Below, piece after piece: positions 1 through 8,863 of a stretch of 37,299 bases of DNA. A program made the position numbers and the translations under genes. Origin of the DNA: Lentisphaeria bacterium (lineage in GTDB: Bacteria > Verrucomicrobiota > Lentisphaeria > Victivallales > Victivallaceae). The notes beneath the pieces were generated by a model, which was not told where the DNA came from, did no database searches, and worked only from the letters and a program-made list of their open reading frames with translations. The stretch is from positions 1 to 37,299 of the forward strand of contig JAFSTC010000097.1 in assembly GCA_017450705.1 (NCBI GenBank). Reading direction: 5' to 3'. Every line of letters starts with the position of its first letter. Within the stretch, counting starts at the first letter, position 1.

Positions 1-1374
1 GAAGCCCCCGCGGCGGCCGCACCGGCTCCTGCGGCGGCTCCCGCCGCGGCCGAGGGCGGTGAAGGCGGCGCGGCGGGCAACGAAGGCGCTGCCGCCGAAC
101 CGCCTCCGGAGAAGACCGTGAGCTTCAGCCTCAAGGACCGCTCGGTCATGGAAGTGCTCCGCAAGTTCAAGGAACAGTACGGGATCAAGTTCAAAGTGAC
201 CGATCACTATGTGATCATCGCTCCGGAGAACGTCTCTCTCGGCGACATGGAGACCCGCGTCTTCAACGTCGAGATCAAGGATTTCACCTCCAACGAGGCC
301 CTGAAGAACAGCCTGGTCGAGAACAACATCTCCTACGGTCCCGGGACCAGCGTCGTCTACGACAAGAACCTGGGCTGCGTCTACGCCACCAACACGCTGG
401 AAAATCTCGAGAAGACCGAGAAATTCCTCGAAGAGGAGTACAACAACGCCGAACCCATGATCCAGGTGATGCTCAAGGTCGTCGAGCTCTCCCAGAAGGA
501 CCTCAACGAGCTGGCTTTCAACTGGCAGTACTCCGTGAACGCCAACACGGCCACGACCAATGCCGACGGCGACCTCAAGACCCAGACCATCATCGGCGAA
601 AGCAACAACAACCTTCTCCGCTACTACCGTCCCAAGGACGCCCAGACGCGGTACAACGGCCCCGTCGCGGACTCCCAGCTCAGCTACGTGTGGCAGAACA
701 GCGACGGGACCCGCGTGGTCGCCAGCATGTTCGCCCTCAACCAAGCCGACAGCGGCGACGTGCTCTATTCTCCCCGGGTCACCGTGCGCAACAACCAGCT
801 GGGCACCGTCGTCATGAGAACGCTGCGTTACTTCCCCGAAGACTGGGAAACCGGCGACGATGAAGTCAGCGATACCCTGACCATCCGTTCGTCGCCCCAG
901 CCGTCTCTGGAAAAAGAGACCTATCTGGGCGTCAGGATCCAGTTCCAGCCCAAGATCATCGACGACCGCGTCGTCGAAGTCGCCGTCAAACTGCCCCCCA
1001 TCAAAACCTTCGTCGACTGGATGGTGTTCGATGCCCGGCAGATCAAGATCGACGGGACCCTCGACGACGGCGAATACTACAAGATGCCGATCTTCAACGA
1101 ACGCGCCATCACGACGGCGGCGCGGGTCTACGACGGCGACACGGTCCTCGTCGGCGGCGTCGCCACGGATCTCACCAAAACCTGCTGCGATAAGATCCCG
1201 ATCCTCGGCGATCTGCCTCTGGTCGGACGGTTCTTCCAGTCCCGTTACACCGAGGCGGAGAAGGGAAATCTGCTGATCTTCCTCTCCTGCCGGATCGTCA
1301 ACCCCGACGGCAGCGCCAAGTATCCGGAGGGCAAGCGTCCCAACGGCGTCGTGAATTTCGGCAAGAATTTCTGA
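1..1374 (+). CDS. Secretin-family outer-membrane pore protein, 5' truncated by window edge
   Basis: The frame is open from base 1, so the start lies outside the window. The visible 457 residues begin with an Ala/Pro/Gly-rich linker of about 38 residues. A secretin short N-domain-like segment follows (SFSLKDRSVMEVLRKF onward), and then the secretin core. Core signatures are the beta segment GVRIQFQPKIIDDRVVEVAV and, near the C-terminus, VGGVATD followed by KIPILGDLPLVGRFFQ, the typical secretin 'P-G-D-L-P-x-L-G-x-L-F' region. Secretins form multimeric outer-membrane channels for type II/III secretion or type IV pili. In PVC bacteria such genes sit with pilus-like systems. A hairpin terminator follows. 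Which machine it serves cannot be told without the upstream genes. Confidence 0.9.
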   Translation, partial: EAPAAAAPAPAAAPAAAEGGEGGAAGNEGAAAEPPPEKTVSFSLKDRSVMEVLRKFKEQYGIKFKVTDHYVIIAPENVSLGDMETRVFNVEIKDFTSNEALKNSLVENNISYGPGTSVVYDKNLGCVYATNTLENLEKTEKFLEEEYNNAEPMIQVMLKVVELSQKDLNELAFNWQYSVNANTATTNADGDLKTQTIIGESNNNLLRYYRPKDAQTRYNGPVADSQLSYVWQNSDGTRVVASMFALNQADSGDVLYSPRVTVRNNQLGTVVMRTLRYFPEDWETGDDEVSDTLTIRSSPQPSLEKETYLGVRIQFQPKIIDDRVVEVAVKLPPIKTFVDWMVFDARQIKIDGTLDDGEYYKMPIFNERAITTAARVYDGDTVLVGGVATDLTKTCCDKIPILGDLPLVGRFFQSRYTEAEKGNLLIFLSCRIVNPDGSAKYPEGKRPNGVVNFGKNF

Positions 1375-1425
1375 AGTCTTCTGCGGTACGTTCTTTCCCG
1401 CGGGAAGCGGGCGGTTTCGAAAGGG

Positions 1426-1452
1426 ATCCCGCCTCCGCGGGATGTGTTTTTT
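1426..1452 (+). terminator. Rho-independent terminator after the secretin gene
   Basis: A 7-bp perfect stem (ATCCCGC at 1426-1432, GCGGGAT at 1437-1443) with a CTCC loop is followed by GTG and six T at 1447-1452. It lies 52 bases after the secretin stop and separates that gene from ppiB. A second, looser hairpin (AAAACCGG at 1466-1473 pairing with CCGGTTTT at 1485-1492) lies further on and would fall in or near the ppiB leader. Confidence 0.7.
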
Positions 1453-1520
1453 CAGGGAGATGCGAAAAACCGGTCTCTCTTTTTCCGGTTTTCCGATCTT
1501 GACTTTTTTGGAGGAAAGGT

Positions 1521-2018
1521 ATGATCACACTCAAAACAAATTTCGGCGACATCGTCATCGAACTCTTCGAAAAGGAAGCCCCGCTGACGACGAAGAATTT
1601 TCTGAAGTACGTCGAGTCCGGCTTCTACCGCGAGACGTTGTTCCACCGGGTCATCCCGGGCTTCATGATCCAGGGCGGCGGCATGGACCGCGCCTTCAAC
1701 CAGAAACCCACCGGCGCCCCCGTCAAAAACGAAGCGGCCAATCAGCTCTCCAACAAGCGCGGCACCGTCGCCATGGCCCGGACGAGCGTCGTCGACTCCG
1801 CCACCAGCCAGTTTTTCATCAATCTGGTCGACAACGATTTTCTGGATTTCCGCGCGCCCACGCCCCAGCATTACGGCTACTGCGTGTTCGGCAAAGTCGT
1901 TTCCGGCATGGATGTCGTGGATAAGATCGCCGGCGTCGCCACGGGCCGGCGGGGCATGCATGCGGATGTTCCCGTGGAAGATGTCGTCATTCTCGATGCG
2001 GTGAGCGAGTCAAAATGA
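1521..2018 (+). CDS. ppiB: Cyclophilin-type peptidyl-prolyl cis-trans isomerase, cytoplasmic
   Basis: This 165-residue protein catalyses cis-trans isomerisation of Xaa-Pro bonds during folding. It matches the length of the single-domain bacterial PpiB (about 164 residues). It carries the family hallmarks [14 protein letters not shown] (catalytic Arg), a [17 protein letters not shown] segment, and [17 protein letters not shown]. There is no signal peptide, so it should be cytoplasmic. The start has a good ribosome binding site (GGAGGAAAGGT just upstream of ATG). Its stop overlaps the cstA start in an ATGA, which implies translational coupling with the carrier gene behind it. Confidence 0.95.
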   Translation: MITLKTNFGDIVIELFEKEAPLTTKNFLKYVESGFYRETLFHRVIPGFMIQGGGMDRAFNQKPTGAPVKNEAANQLSNKRGTVAMARTSVVDSATSQFFINLVDNDFLDFRAPTPQHYGYCVFGKVVSGMDVVDKIAGVATGRRGMHADVPVEDVVILDAVSESK

Positions 2019-3475
2019 AACTTTTCATCATCGGTCTTCTGATCCTGCTGGGCGGCTACGCCGTCTACGGGCGTTTCGTCGAAAAAGCCCTCGAACCCGA
2101 CGACCGGGAGACACCGGCCGTCTCCCTGCGCGACGGCGTGGATTTCATGATCCTGCCCCACTGGAAGAACATGCTGATCCAGCTGCTCAACATCGCCGGG
2201 ATCGGTCCCGTGATCGGCGTGATCCTGGGCATCAAGTTCGGCGTCATCGCCTTCGTCATCATCCCCGTCGGCAACATCATCGGCGGCGCCGTCCACGACT
2301 TCCTCTCGGGCATGATGTCCCTGCGCAGCGGCGGCGCCAACCTGCCGGAGATCATCAAAGAGAACATCGGCAAAAGGTTTTCCGTGTTCTTTTCGGCATT
2401 CATGATCTTTCTGCTGCTTTTGGTGGTCGCCGTCTTCATCAACGTCCCCGCCCAGCTGGTCGGCGGCATGATCCCCGGCCGTTCCGTCTTCTGGATCGCC
2501 GTGGCGGTGATCTTCGCCTACTACATCGTCGCAACACTCTTCCCCGTTGACAAGATCATCGGCATGTGCTACCCCTTCTTCGGCGCGTTGCTCCTTCTGG
2601 GAACGCTGGCGGTTTTCTGCGGAATGATCGTCAAACTTATCAACGCCCCCCAGCTGCTGGATGAATCCGCCGCGTTCAGGGAACGCATGTTCTCGGCGGA
2701 AAAGGGACAGCCGATCATCCCCATGCTCTTCGTCACCATCGCCTGCGGCATCCTCTCGGGCTTCCACGCCACCCAGAGCCCCATCATCGCCCGCACAATG
2801 GCCAGTGAAAAACAGGCCCGCCCCGCCTTCTACGGCATGATGGTCGTCGAAGGATTCATCGCCATGATCTGGGCCGGTGCGGCCCTCATGATCTACAACC
2901 TCTTTCCCCAGCTCATGGCCAAAGTGCCGGGCAAGGTGCTGGGCGACATCACCGGATTCTTCCTGGGAAAATATGCAGGGACCATCACCGTCGTCAGCGT
3001 CATCATCCTCGCCGTCACCAGCGGCGACACCGCCATGCGCAGCCTGCGCCTGAGCCTCGCCGAGATCGTCCGCATGCCCCAGAAAAAAATCGCCAACCGG
3101 GTGATCCTCTGTCTGCCGCTCATCGTCATCGTCGCGCTGCTGCTCTGGTGGTCCAACCTGAGCGCCTCCACCTTCAATCAGCTCTGGAACTACTTCGCCT
3201 GGGGCAATCAGGTGCTGGCCTCGTGCACCCTGGCCGCCGGAGCCATCTGGCTGGGCGTCCGGAACAAAAGCATCTGGATCGCCTGGCTCCCCGGAGCCTT
3301 CATCTCCTTCGTCGTCATCACCTACATCCTCTGGATCTCCCCCGCCCACAACGGGCCCGCGGGCGTCGGACTTGATCTCGACTATGCCTATCTGCTGGCC
3401 GGTTTCGTCGTCGTCATCCTGACCATGATGGTCCGTGAAAGGATCGATGACCTCAAAGGAGACTTGAAACATTGA
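2015..3475 (+). CDS. cstA: CstA-family carbon starvation carrier, short form
   Basis: This 486-residue polytopic membrane protein has about a dozen hydrophobic segments. The N-terminus ([16 protein letters not shown], then a conserved [11 protein letters not shown] stretch) is characteristic of the CstA family. Family members take up pyruvate or peptides under carbon limitation. E. coli CstA and BtsT are about 700 residues, so this is the short form common in anaerobes. A [18 protein letters not shown] segment in the middle is typical of the family. It overlaps ppiB by four bases and the next gene by four bases, forming a tight three-gene unit. The transported substrate cannot be read from sequence. 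Confidence 0.92.
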   Translation: MKLFIIGLLILLGGYAVYGRFVEKALEPDDRETPAVSLRDGVDFMILPHWKNMLIQLLNIAGIGPVIGVILGIKFGVIAFVIIPVGNIIGGAVHDFLSGMMSLRSGGANLPEIIKENIGKRFSVFFSAFMIFLLLLVVAVFINVPAQLVGGMIPGRSVFWIAVAVIFAYYIVATLFPVDKIIGMCYPFFGALLLLGTLAVFCGMIVKLINAPQLLDESAAFRERMFSAEKGQPIIPMLFVTIACGILSGFHATQSPIIARTMASEKQARPAFYGMMVVEGFIAMIWAGAALMIYNLFPQLMAKVPGKVLGDITGFFLGKYAGTITVVSVIILAVTSGDTAMRSLRLSLAEIVRMPQKKIANRVILCLPLIVIVALLLWWSNLSASTFNQLWNYFAWGNQVLASCTLAAGAIWLGVRNKSIWIAWLPGAFISFVVITYILWISPAHNGPAGVGLDLDYAYLLAGFVVVILTMMVRERIDDLKGDLKH

Positions 3476-4569
3476 AGATCGCCCTCGGGATCTTCGTCTA
3501 CTTCCCCTTCGGCGGTCTTCAGCGCGACATGATGAAGATCGCCGGAGAACTGGCCTCGCGCGGCGCGGAGGTGACGGTATTCACCGGCGAGTGGCGCGAC
3601 GACGCACGGCCCGAAAACATCCGGGTCGTCGAACTGGACGTCGACGGCGGGACCAGCCACGCCCGGGCCGTCGATTTCGCCCGCAAATTCCGCAAGGCCG
3701 CAGCGGATGCCGACGTCCGCGTCGCCTTCAACCGCTTCGGCGGGTGCGAATTCTATTTCGCCGCCGACGACTGCTTTGCGGCCGCTCTTGAACGCCGCAG
3801 AGGAGCCTTTCTGCTGAAAATGCTTCCCCGCTACCGCGTGTTCTCTTCCCTCGAAAGGGAGATCTTCTCGCCAAAGTCCTCCACGAAAATCCTCTACATC
3901 GATCCCCGCCAGCGCGAGGAGTTCCGGAAAACTTACGGCACGCAGGAGGAACGCTTCTTCTACCTCGGCCCCGGCAACGGGCCGGAGTTCGACGTTCCCT
4001 CTCCCGCCCTCCGCAAGGAACGCCGCGCCGCCCTCGGGATCCCCGAAGATGAATTTGCCGCCCTCTTCATCGCTGCCCAGTGGCAGCTCAAAGGCGGCGA
4101 CCGCATCCTCGCCGCCTGCGCCGCGCTCCCCCCGGAAATACGCGCCCGCCTACGCCTGGATTTCGTCGGCAGCGCTCCCGATACAGCCCGCCGCGCCGCC
4201 GAAAAACTCGGCATCGCCGACCGCTGTCATTTCCGCGGTCCCCGGCGTCACGTCGAGACTTTTCTGCAAAGCGCCGACGTCCTCCTTCATCCCGCCCGCA
4301 AAGAGGCCACAGGCACCGTCATCGCCGAAGCCCTCGGCTGCGGCCTCCCCGTGATCTGCTCCGGGATCTGCGGCTTTTCCTCCCTCGTCCGCGACTCCGG
4401 CGCCGGGATCGTCCTCCCCGAACCCTTCGACGAAAAAATTTTCACACAGGCGATCCGGGACTGGTTTTCCCGCCGCGAAGAATTTGCCTCCCTCGCCCGC
4501 CGGGCCGCCGCCGACCTCCCCCTCCGCGGCCGCGCCTCTTCCGCCGCCGACCTCATCCTCGCCCGATAA
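3472..4569 (+). CDS. waaG: WaaG-like LPS core glycosyltransferase (GT4)
   Basis: The protein has 365 residues and starts at a TTG that overlaps the cstA stop; AAAGGAGA lies about 10 bases upstream. The N-terminus FVYFPFGGLQRDMMKIA is very close to the acceptor-site signature of WaaG (RfaG), which adds the first glucose to heptose II of the LPS inner core using UDP-glucose. The region FNRFGGCEFYFAADDC and the C-terminal EX7E motif of GT4 retaining enzymes (Glu278 and Glu286, in KEATGTVIAEA) are present. It is a GT-B fold, peripheral inner-membrane enzyme. Its presence implies a lipopolysaccharide with a sugar core. Linkage to cstA is by overlap only and not an obvious pathway. The exact donor and acceptor are not provable here. 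Confidence 0.9.
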   Translation: MKIALGIFVYFPFGGLQRDMMKIAGELASRGAEVTVFTGEWRDDARPENIRVVELDVDGGTSHARAVDFARKFRKAAADADVRVAFNRFGGCEFYFAADDCFAAALERRRGAFLLKMLPRYRVFSSLEREIFSPKSSTKILYIDPRQREEFRKTYGTQEERFFYLGPGNGPEFDVPSPALRKERRAALGIPEDEFAALFIAAQWQLKGGDRILAACAALPPEIRARLRLDFVGSAPDTARRAAEKLGIADRCHFRGPRRHVETFLQSADVLLHPARKEATGTVIAEALGCGLPVICSGICGFSSLVRDSGAGIVLPEPFDEKIFTQAIRDWFSRREEFASLARRAAADLPLRGRASSAADLILAR

Positions 4570-4583
4570 GGTGGCAGGGAAAA

Positions 4584-4680
4584 TCCGGGGGAAGGGAAAA
4601 CCTCTTTTCCACGTGAAAAGAGGTTTTCCCTTCCCCCGGACCCCCTTCCTTTTCGAGAAAAGCGGCGTGTTTTGAGGAGA
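4584..4680 (-). repeat. Interspersed palindromic element, copy 1 (probable bidirectional terminator)
   Basis: A perfect 26-bp stem (4584-4609 pairing with 4615-4640) has a 5-base loop CACGT. The outer arm reads GGGGGAAGGGAAAA and the inner arm ends in CTTTTC. To its right (4641-4680) lies a 40-base flank containing TTTTCGAGAAAA and GTTTTGAGGAGA. The whole element recurs inverted at 15573-15670. It sits between the convergent waaG and glycosidase genes, so a bidirectional terminator role fits. No flanking transposase or target duplication is visible. Confidence 0.85.
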
Positions 4681-4718
4681 CGCGCGGGGCCGCCGGCAAT
4701 GATCGGGGCTCCCACGGC

Positions 4719-4760
4719 CCTGTCCGGTCTGTCCGGCCTGTTGCCCTCTTGCGGAAACCG
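4719..4760. repeat. 9-bp tandem module of the composite intergenic repeat
   Basis: Degenerate 9-mers (TGTCCGGTC, TGTCCGGCC) are followed by TGTTGCCCTCTTGCGGAAAC. The same arrangement appears near 12824, and stricter CCTGTCGGA versions appear near 26560, 34714, 35535 and 37080. It lies just beyond palindromic element copy 1 and ends close to the stop of the minus-strand gene. Confidence 0.7.
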
Positions 4761-4767
4761 GGTCAGG

Positions 4768-6720
4768 TCAGTTGTCGGCGATCTCGAAGGCGCACCAGTC
4801 GTAGGGCGGGATATCGGCGACTTTGAGCAGATCCCCCTGTATCTCCGCTTCGCCGTGCACTTTTTTGAGGATTTTCCCGGGAACGGAGAGGCGAAATTCC
4901 AGGAAATCTGCCGTGTCGGGGAAGATATTGCAGAAAAGGACCGCCAGATTTCCCCGGCCGTTGCGTTTGGCGAGGATGTAGAAATCCTGCGAGATGTCGT
5001 CGCAGGTTCGGATGGGGGCTTTGCGGCCGCTGAGTTTGCCATAGAGCGTGTTCAGCTGTTCCCGGCGGCCGGGAGAGAGGACCGCGCCGAAACGGAGATA
5101 CGGCGTATAGTGCAGCGTATTGCTGTCGAAGGTGTAAACGGCGAACCGCCGACCGTCGGAAGCGGTATAGAAATAACAGGCGGGGAATTCGTCGTCCCCG
5201 GAACGGAACATGCTCGAGATCTCGGCGCGGGGGTCGACCGTCACCTTGTAAAACTTGCCCTGTTCCTCCCAGAGATTGCGGTAGGTCGTTCCGGTATCGC
5301 AAAACGTCTCCTCCGAGGGCGAACCGGCGGCTTCCACCTTGCGCAGTCCGACGTCGATCCCCTTTTCGGCGAGGATCCGCGCGGCGGTGATGTCCAGCAG
5401 CACGCCGCGGTCCAGCTCCTCCGGGGTGAGATGCCGGGCATTTTCCCAGAACGCCGCGACGGGACCGTCGCCGTCGGGAACGTAGGTCGTGCTCTGACAG
5501 TTGGAGACAAGAAAGGCCCCGGCCCGGCTCTGGGTGCCCCAGGACATCAGTTTTTCGTCCCCGGCAAAATCTTCCGGCAGGACCGCCGTCCGCATGACCT
5601 GCTGGACCTGTTTCACATGCCAGCCCGCGGCGTATCCGCCATGGAAGATCTCGCTCAAACTGTCGTCCCAGGCCATATCGCGCATGTGCGCCCTCTGGTA
5701 GGCGCTTCCCGTGTGGGTCAGCGGCGGGCAGAAGAGGTACTGGAACATGTACTTGAAACGGATCTCGATACCGTCCGCGATGGAGATGCGGTCGTAGAGC
5801 TGGACGAGGGAGGCCGGAACGATGCGGTGATCCCGGGGATGGCAGTCGTTTTCGTCCAGCAGTTCGACGTCGAAACCGTCGAAATAGACCCGCTGGGAAC
5901 GGATCGTCTCCTGTATCGCGCCGAGGGACTGGCGTCCGGGATGCAGACGGGAGGCCCGCAGCGTCCAGTAGGTCGCCCCCGAAAGCCGCAGCAGCGGCCG
6001 GTTCTTGCCCGCCAGGATGGAAATCATCTCTTTGATGTCCACGCCTTCGATGTCGAAGTGGGTGTAGCTGGCCGCAAGTCCGATCCGGAAATCCGGCGAC
6101 ACGGCGTTGGCCGCCGCCCGGATGTCGCGGCAGAAGTCGAGGACCGTCTCCCCCTGGACTTGGAGGAAAAGGTTCCGCAGATCGTTGGGTTTCCCAGAAA
6201 ACGCCTTGCGCAGATCCTCGTGCGTGACCTCGTGTCCCGCGCGTTCGCCGAGCAGTTTCAGGTGTTCGGCGCAGGCGCAGCCGAACACGTTCCGGGCGGA
6301 CAGCACGAAATCGTCGTCGATCATCAGCAGGGCGGCTCCGGACCGGGCATAGGCGGCGATCCACGAGAGGTACGCTTTTCGGAACTTTTTGTCCAGCACA
6401 CAGATCGCATCGTTTCTGTTTCCGGAAAAACCGGTGATGGTCAGGAGATTCGGGAACATCCGCCGGAACTTCGGCGAACGCGGCGGACCGTAACCCAGAC
6501 CGCTGCACCAGATCGCAGGTTCGATCCCCGAATCGCGGACGCGCCCGATCACCGTGTGCAGCCACGCAAGATGGGACGCCGGATCCTCCGTTTCCCAGAT
6601 CGCATCGACCCCTCCGATGAAGAAGCGGGAGAGACCGACTTCACGGAAACGCCTGATGAGAGGTGCCAGATTCTCCGGCGTGATGGCGAAAAAGGCGAGA
6701 GCTGCATTGAGATTCGACAT
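4768..6720 (-). CDS. Uncharacterised probable TIM-barrel glycoside hydrolase
   Basis: This 650-residue protein has no signal peptide and is probably cytoplasmic. I do not recognise a named family. Residues 1 to about 390 read like a (beta/alpha)8 barrel: repeated strand ends such as SRFFIGGVDAIWE, EPAIWCSGLGYG, ALLMIDDDFVLS and VYFDGFDVELLDEND carry acidic residues. A later part (TPEELDRGVLLDITAARIL) resembles the trimerisation/glutamine-amidotransferase-like domain of GH42-type beta-galactosidases, and the C-terminus is beta-rich. The start follows AAAGGAAA. It is the last gene of an AraC regulator, DMT permease, hydrolase unit (44-base gap upstream). This suggests cytoplasmic cleavage of an imported oligosaccharide; that role is inferred. 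Confidence 0.6.
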   Translation of the reverse strand: MSNLNAALAFFAITPENLAPLIRRFREVGLSRFFIGGVDAIWETEDPASHLAWLHTVIGRVRDSGIEPAIWCSGLGYGPPRSPKFRRMFPNLLTITGFSGNRNDAICVLDKKFRKAYLSWIAAYARSGAALLMIDDDFVLSARNVFGCACAEHLKLLGERAGHEVTHEDLRKAFSGKPNDLRNLFLQVQGETVLDFCRDIRAAANAVSPDFRIGLAASYTHFDIEGVDIKEMISILAGKNRPLLRLSGATYWTLRASRLHPGRQSLGAIQETIRSQRVYFDGFDVELLDENDCHPRDHRIVPASLVQLYDRISIADGIEIRFKYMFQYLFCPPLTHTGSAYQRAHMRDMAWDDSLSEIFHGGYAAGWHVKQVQQVMRTAVLPEDFAGDEKLMSWGTQSRAGAFLVSNCQSTTYVPDGDGPVAAFWENARHLTPEELDRGVLLDITAARILAEKGIDVGLRKVEAAGSPSEETFCDTGTTYRNLWEEQGKFYKVTVDPRAEISSMFRSGDDEFPACYFYTASDGRRFAVYTFDSNTLHYTPYLRFGAVLSPGRREQLNTLYGKLSGRKAPIRTCDDISQDFYILAKRNGRGNLAVLFCNIFPDTADFLEFRLSVPGKILKKVHGEAEIQGDLLKVADIPPYDWCAFEIADN

Positions 6721-6763
6721 TTTTTTCCTTTCGATATGAACTTGTTCCGATGGATCTTCGGAC

Positions 6764-7738
6764 TTATTTCATGCAGATCAGCACCAGCCCCGAAACGCAG
6801 CAGACCAGCGCCCCCAGCTGGATCGGACGCATTTTTTCCTTCAGCATCAGCAGACTCGCCGCGGTGAAGGAAAGGATACAGGAGCCGACCAGTATCGGAT
6901 AACACATGCCGCCGAGACCGTTCGCCGCCATCGTATCCAGTCCGGGATAGAAAAGCGCGTAGGCGAAGAACAGACCGAAGCCCTGAAGGATCATGATATA
7001 TTTCAGCAATGTTTTGTTGCGGAAGCTGTTGCGTATCTGGTCCCGCATTTCGGGCGTCATGTGGCGCAGGGTGTAAACGATGGCGGCGGCCATGATGCCG
7101 GATCCGGCGGAAAGCGTACGCGTGATGCTGGAAACCTCGCGGGCAACGGGATAGTACGACGGCAGCGTCGCCAGACTCTGCTGGATGCCCGCAAGCAGCA
7201 GACCGGCAAAGGCCGGGATCCGCCAGGAACCGGAACAGCGCGGTCGGGAGGAGTTGTCCTTCGACAGGCCGAAACAGGCCAGCGCGCCGAGCAGCAGAAC
7301 GACGCCCAGTCCGCGGAGAAAATTCATCTTCACGCCGAAGAACAGGACCCCGCAGACGAAGGGAAAGATCATCGCCGACTGGATCACCGACCAGATCACG
7401 CCGTTGGGCCCTCTCTGCATCGCATAGGACATCAGCTCCATGAGGATGAAATTCATCACGCCGATGACGAAATAATCCGCCATGACGGCCGCGGTGACGC
7501 CCCAGGGGGCATGGGAGAATTTCCCGGTGAACGACAGGATCACCAGCCCCGCGGCGGTGGAAAAGATCGACCCGCCCAGCTGGACCAGCGCCGGAGAAAC
7601 GCCTTTTTTGGGGGATTCCCCCATCACCAGACCGACGAGGCACCAGCTGGACCCGTGGATGACCATGGCGATGATACCGAAAGTCACCGTCGAAAAAAAG
7701 GGCTGCGCGTACAGCCGTTCGATCCATTCCGTGATCAT
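6764..7738 (-). CDS. DMT-superfamily (EamA-like) permease
   Basis: This 324-residue integral membrane protein has about ten hydrophobic helices in two halves, separated by a short polar loop around residues 155-168. That is the usual drug/metabolite transporter architecture and length. Conserved-looking pieces include GPNGVIWSVIQSAMIFPF and, in the second half, GGMCYPILVGSCILSFT. The ribosome binding site is GGGAGAAG. It lies 31 bases after the AraC gene and 43 bases before the probable glycosidase gene, so a sugar or sugar-derivative substrate is a reasonable guess. The sequence alone does not show substrate or direction of transport. Confidence 0.8.
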   Translation of the reverse strand: MITEWIERLYAQPFFSTVTFGIIAMVIHGSSWCLVGLVMGESPKKGVSPALVQLGGSIFSTAAGLVILSFTGKFSHAPWGVTAAVMADYFVIGVMNFILMELMSYAMQRGPNGVIWSVIQSAMIFPFVCGVLFFGVKMNFLRGLGVVLLLGALACFGLSKDNSSRPRCSGSWRIPAFAGLLLAGIQQSLATLPSYYPVAREVSSITRTLSAGSGIMAAAIVYTLRHMTPEMRDQIRNSFRNKTLLKYIMILQGFGLFFAYALFYPGLDTMAANGLGGMCYPILVGSCILSFTAASLLMLKEKMRPIQLGALVCCVSGLVLICMK

Positions 7739-7769
7739 TTCACGCTTCTCCCATCGTGTCTTGCGGGCG

Positions 7770-8663
7770 TCAGTCCTTCGGATCTCCGCCGGAAGTCTTG
7801 TCCGCCCCCGTCCTGTAGACCTGCGGCGTCACGCCGTAGAATCTGCGGAAGAGACGGAAGAAATACGAGACGGAGGAAAATCCCGTTTCCTCGGCGATCT
7901 CCTTCAGGGAGTGATCGGTGTTCTGCAGCAGTTCCGCGGCATGGGTGAGCCGGATCCTCCGCAGATACGCCATGGGCGAAACGCCGAACGCCGCCCGGAA
8001 GTGCCGCGCAAGCGACGCCTCGGACATGTTCGACACCTCCAGCAAATCGCCGATGTAGATCTCGCGGCCGAAATTCCGCTGCATATAGGCGGACAGCCGT
8101 TCGATGTCCCGCGGCAGTTCCGCCGATCCCGCCCCTTCCGGACGGGGCAAACAGCACAGACGGCTCATCAGCGCCATGAAAAGCCCGAGTTTGTAACAGT
8201 GGCCGCAGGGGAGACGGTCCGACTCCAGCATGCGCAGCAGATACTCCTTCATCTCGTCGAAGATCTTCCGGTCCGGGGTCAGTTTCGGGTAGTCCCTGTT
8301 TTTGTAGTGGGACGCGTCCCGGACGAAAAGCTCCCGGTAGGCCGGCAGGGAGCAGAGATCCATCAGCAGGGCGGGCAGATGCGAAGCGTCGAAGAGCAGA
8401 TTGATGACGGTCATATCCTCGGTTTCCGCATACCCGTGTCTTGCGTCCGGCGGGATGAGGAGAACGTCTCCGGCAGAGATCTCCACGGGCGCGTTGCCGC
8501 CGCTCCGGTGCCGCCCCCGTCCGGCGGAGATGAACGCGCACTCGAAAAATTCGTGCCTGTGAAAAAAACCGGGAGGCTGGGGAGACCGGACGATAACTCT
8601 CAGCGGAAAATCCGGCGTCCCCGAAAAGTATTCTTCTTTTTTCAAACAAGGTGTGTTCGACAT
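7770..8663 (-). CDS. AraC-family transcriptional regulator with cupin-type sensor domain
   Basis: The protein has 297 residues. The N-terminal half has a cupin-like pattern (HRHEFFECAFISAGRGRHR, then ISAGDVLLIPPDARHGY) suited to sugar binding. Residues from about 190 form the AraC double helix-turn-helix: IYIGDLLEVSNMSEASLARH in the first HTH, and LKEIAEETGFSSVSYFFRLF with the usual F-R-x-x-x-G-x-x-P end in the second. The start is well supported (GAAGGAGATGCCCCATG). It heads a three-gene unit with the permease and glycosidase. It is divergent from the pseudopilin/DUF4838 genes across a 200-base gap, so it probably controls both arms in response to a glycan-derived ligand. Confidence 0.93.
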   Translation of the reverse strand: MSNTPCLKKEEYFSGTPDFPLRVIVRSPQPPGFFHRHEFFECAFISAGRGRHRSGGNAPVEISAGDVLLIPPDARHGYAETEDMTVINLLFDASHLPALLMDLCSLPAYRELFVRDASHYKNRDYPKLTPDRKIFDEMKEYLLRMLESDRLPCGHCYKLGLFMALMSRLCCLPRPEGAGSAELPRDIERLSAYMQRNFGREIYIGDLLEVSNMSEASLARHFRAAFGVSPMAYLRRIRLTHAAELLQNTDHSLKEIAEETGFSSVSYFFRLFRRFYGVTPQVYRTGADKTSGGDPKD

Positions 8664-8863
8664 GGGGCATCTCCTTCGTCCCGGAGGCTAAAATAGCACC
8701 GAAAAAACAAAAGTCAACAGCCGATGAAAACGCCGTCGCACCTTTTGACTGTTTTCTTAAAAAAATGATTGAATAATGCATTGATTTTATCCGAAGACCG
8801 TTGTCTATTAAGGACAGTGTGCCATTGGAGACCGCAAAATCTTTACCTGTCGGGAGGGGAACC
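8664..8863. promoter_or_regulatory. Divergent control region between the AraC gene and the pseudopilin gene
   Basis: This 200-base AT-richer gap holds an inverted pair AGTCAA (8712-8717) and TTGACT (8745-8750). The latter could serve as a -35 for the plus strand, with an A/T-rich region (AAAAAATGATTGAATAAT) downstream. No unambiguous -10 at 17 bp was found, as expected for an activator-dependent promoter. Both genes flanking it belong to one glycan locus. Confidence 0.4.

Noticed and set aside
1465-1492. Riboswitch-like leader of ppiB from the AAAACCGG/CCGGTTTT hairpin
   Set aside because: Only a single stem with an 11-base pyrimidine loop; no conserved aptamer structure can be drawn. It may just be part of the terminator zone.
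1877-3472. Minus-strand open frame opposite cstA, Asp/Gly/His-rich
   Set aside because: Antisense to clear CstA; composition is the mirror of a hydrophobic membrane protein and there is no motif or start signal.
4672-6867. Long plus-strand open frame of 731 codons opposite the probable glycosidase
   Set aside because: Runs antisense to a gene with a good ribosome binding site and coherent domain pattern; its product is low-complexity Arg/Gly/Asp/Val-rich and shows no family. High GC makes such shadows common.
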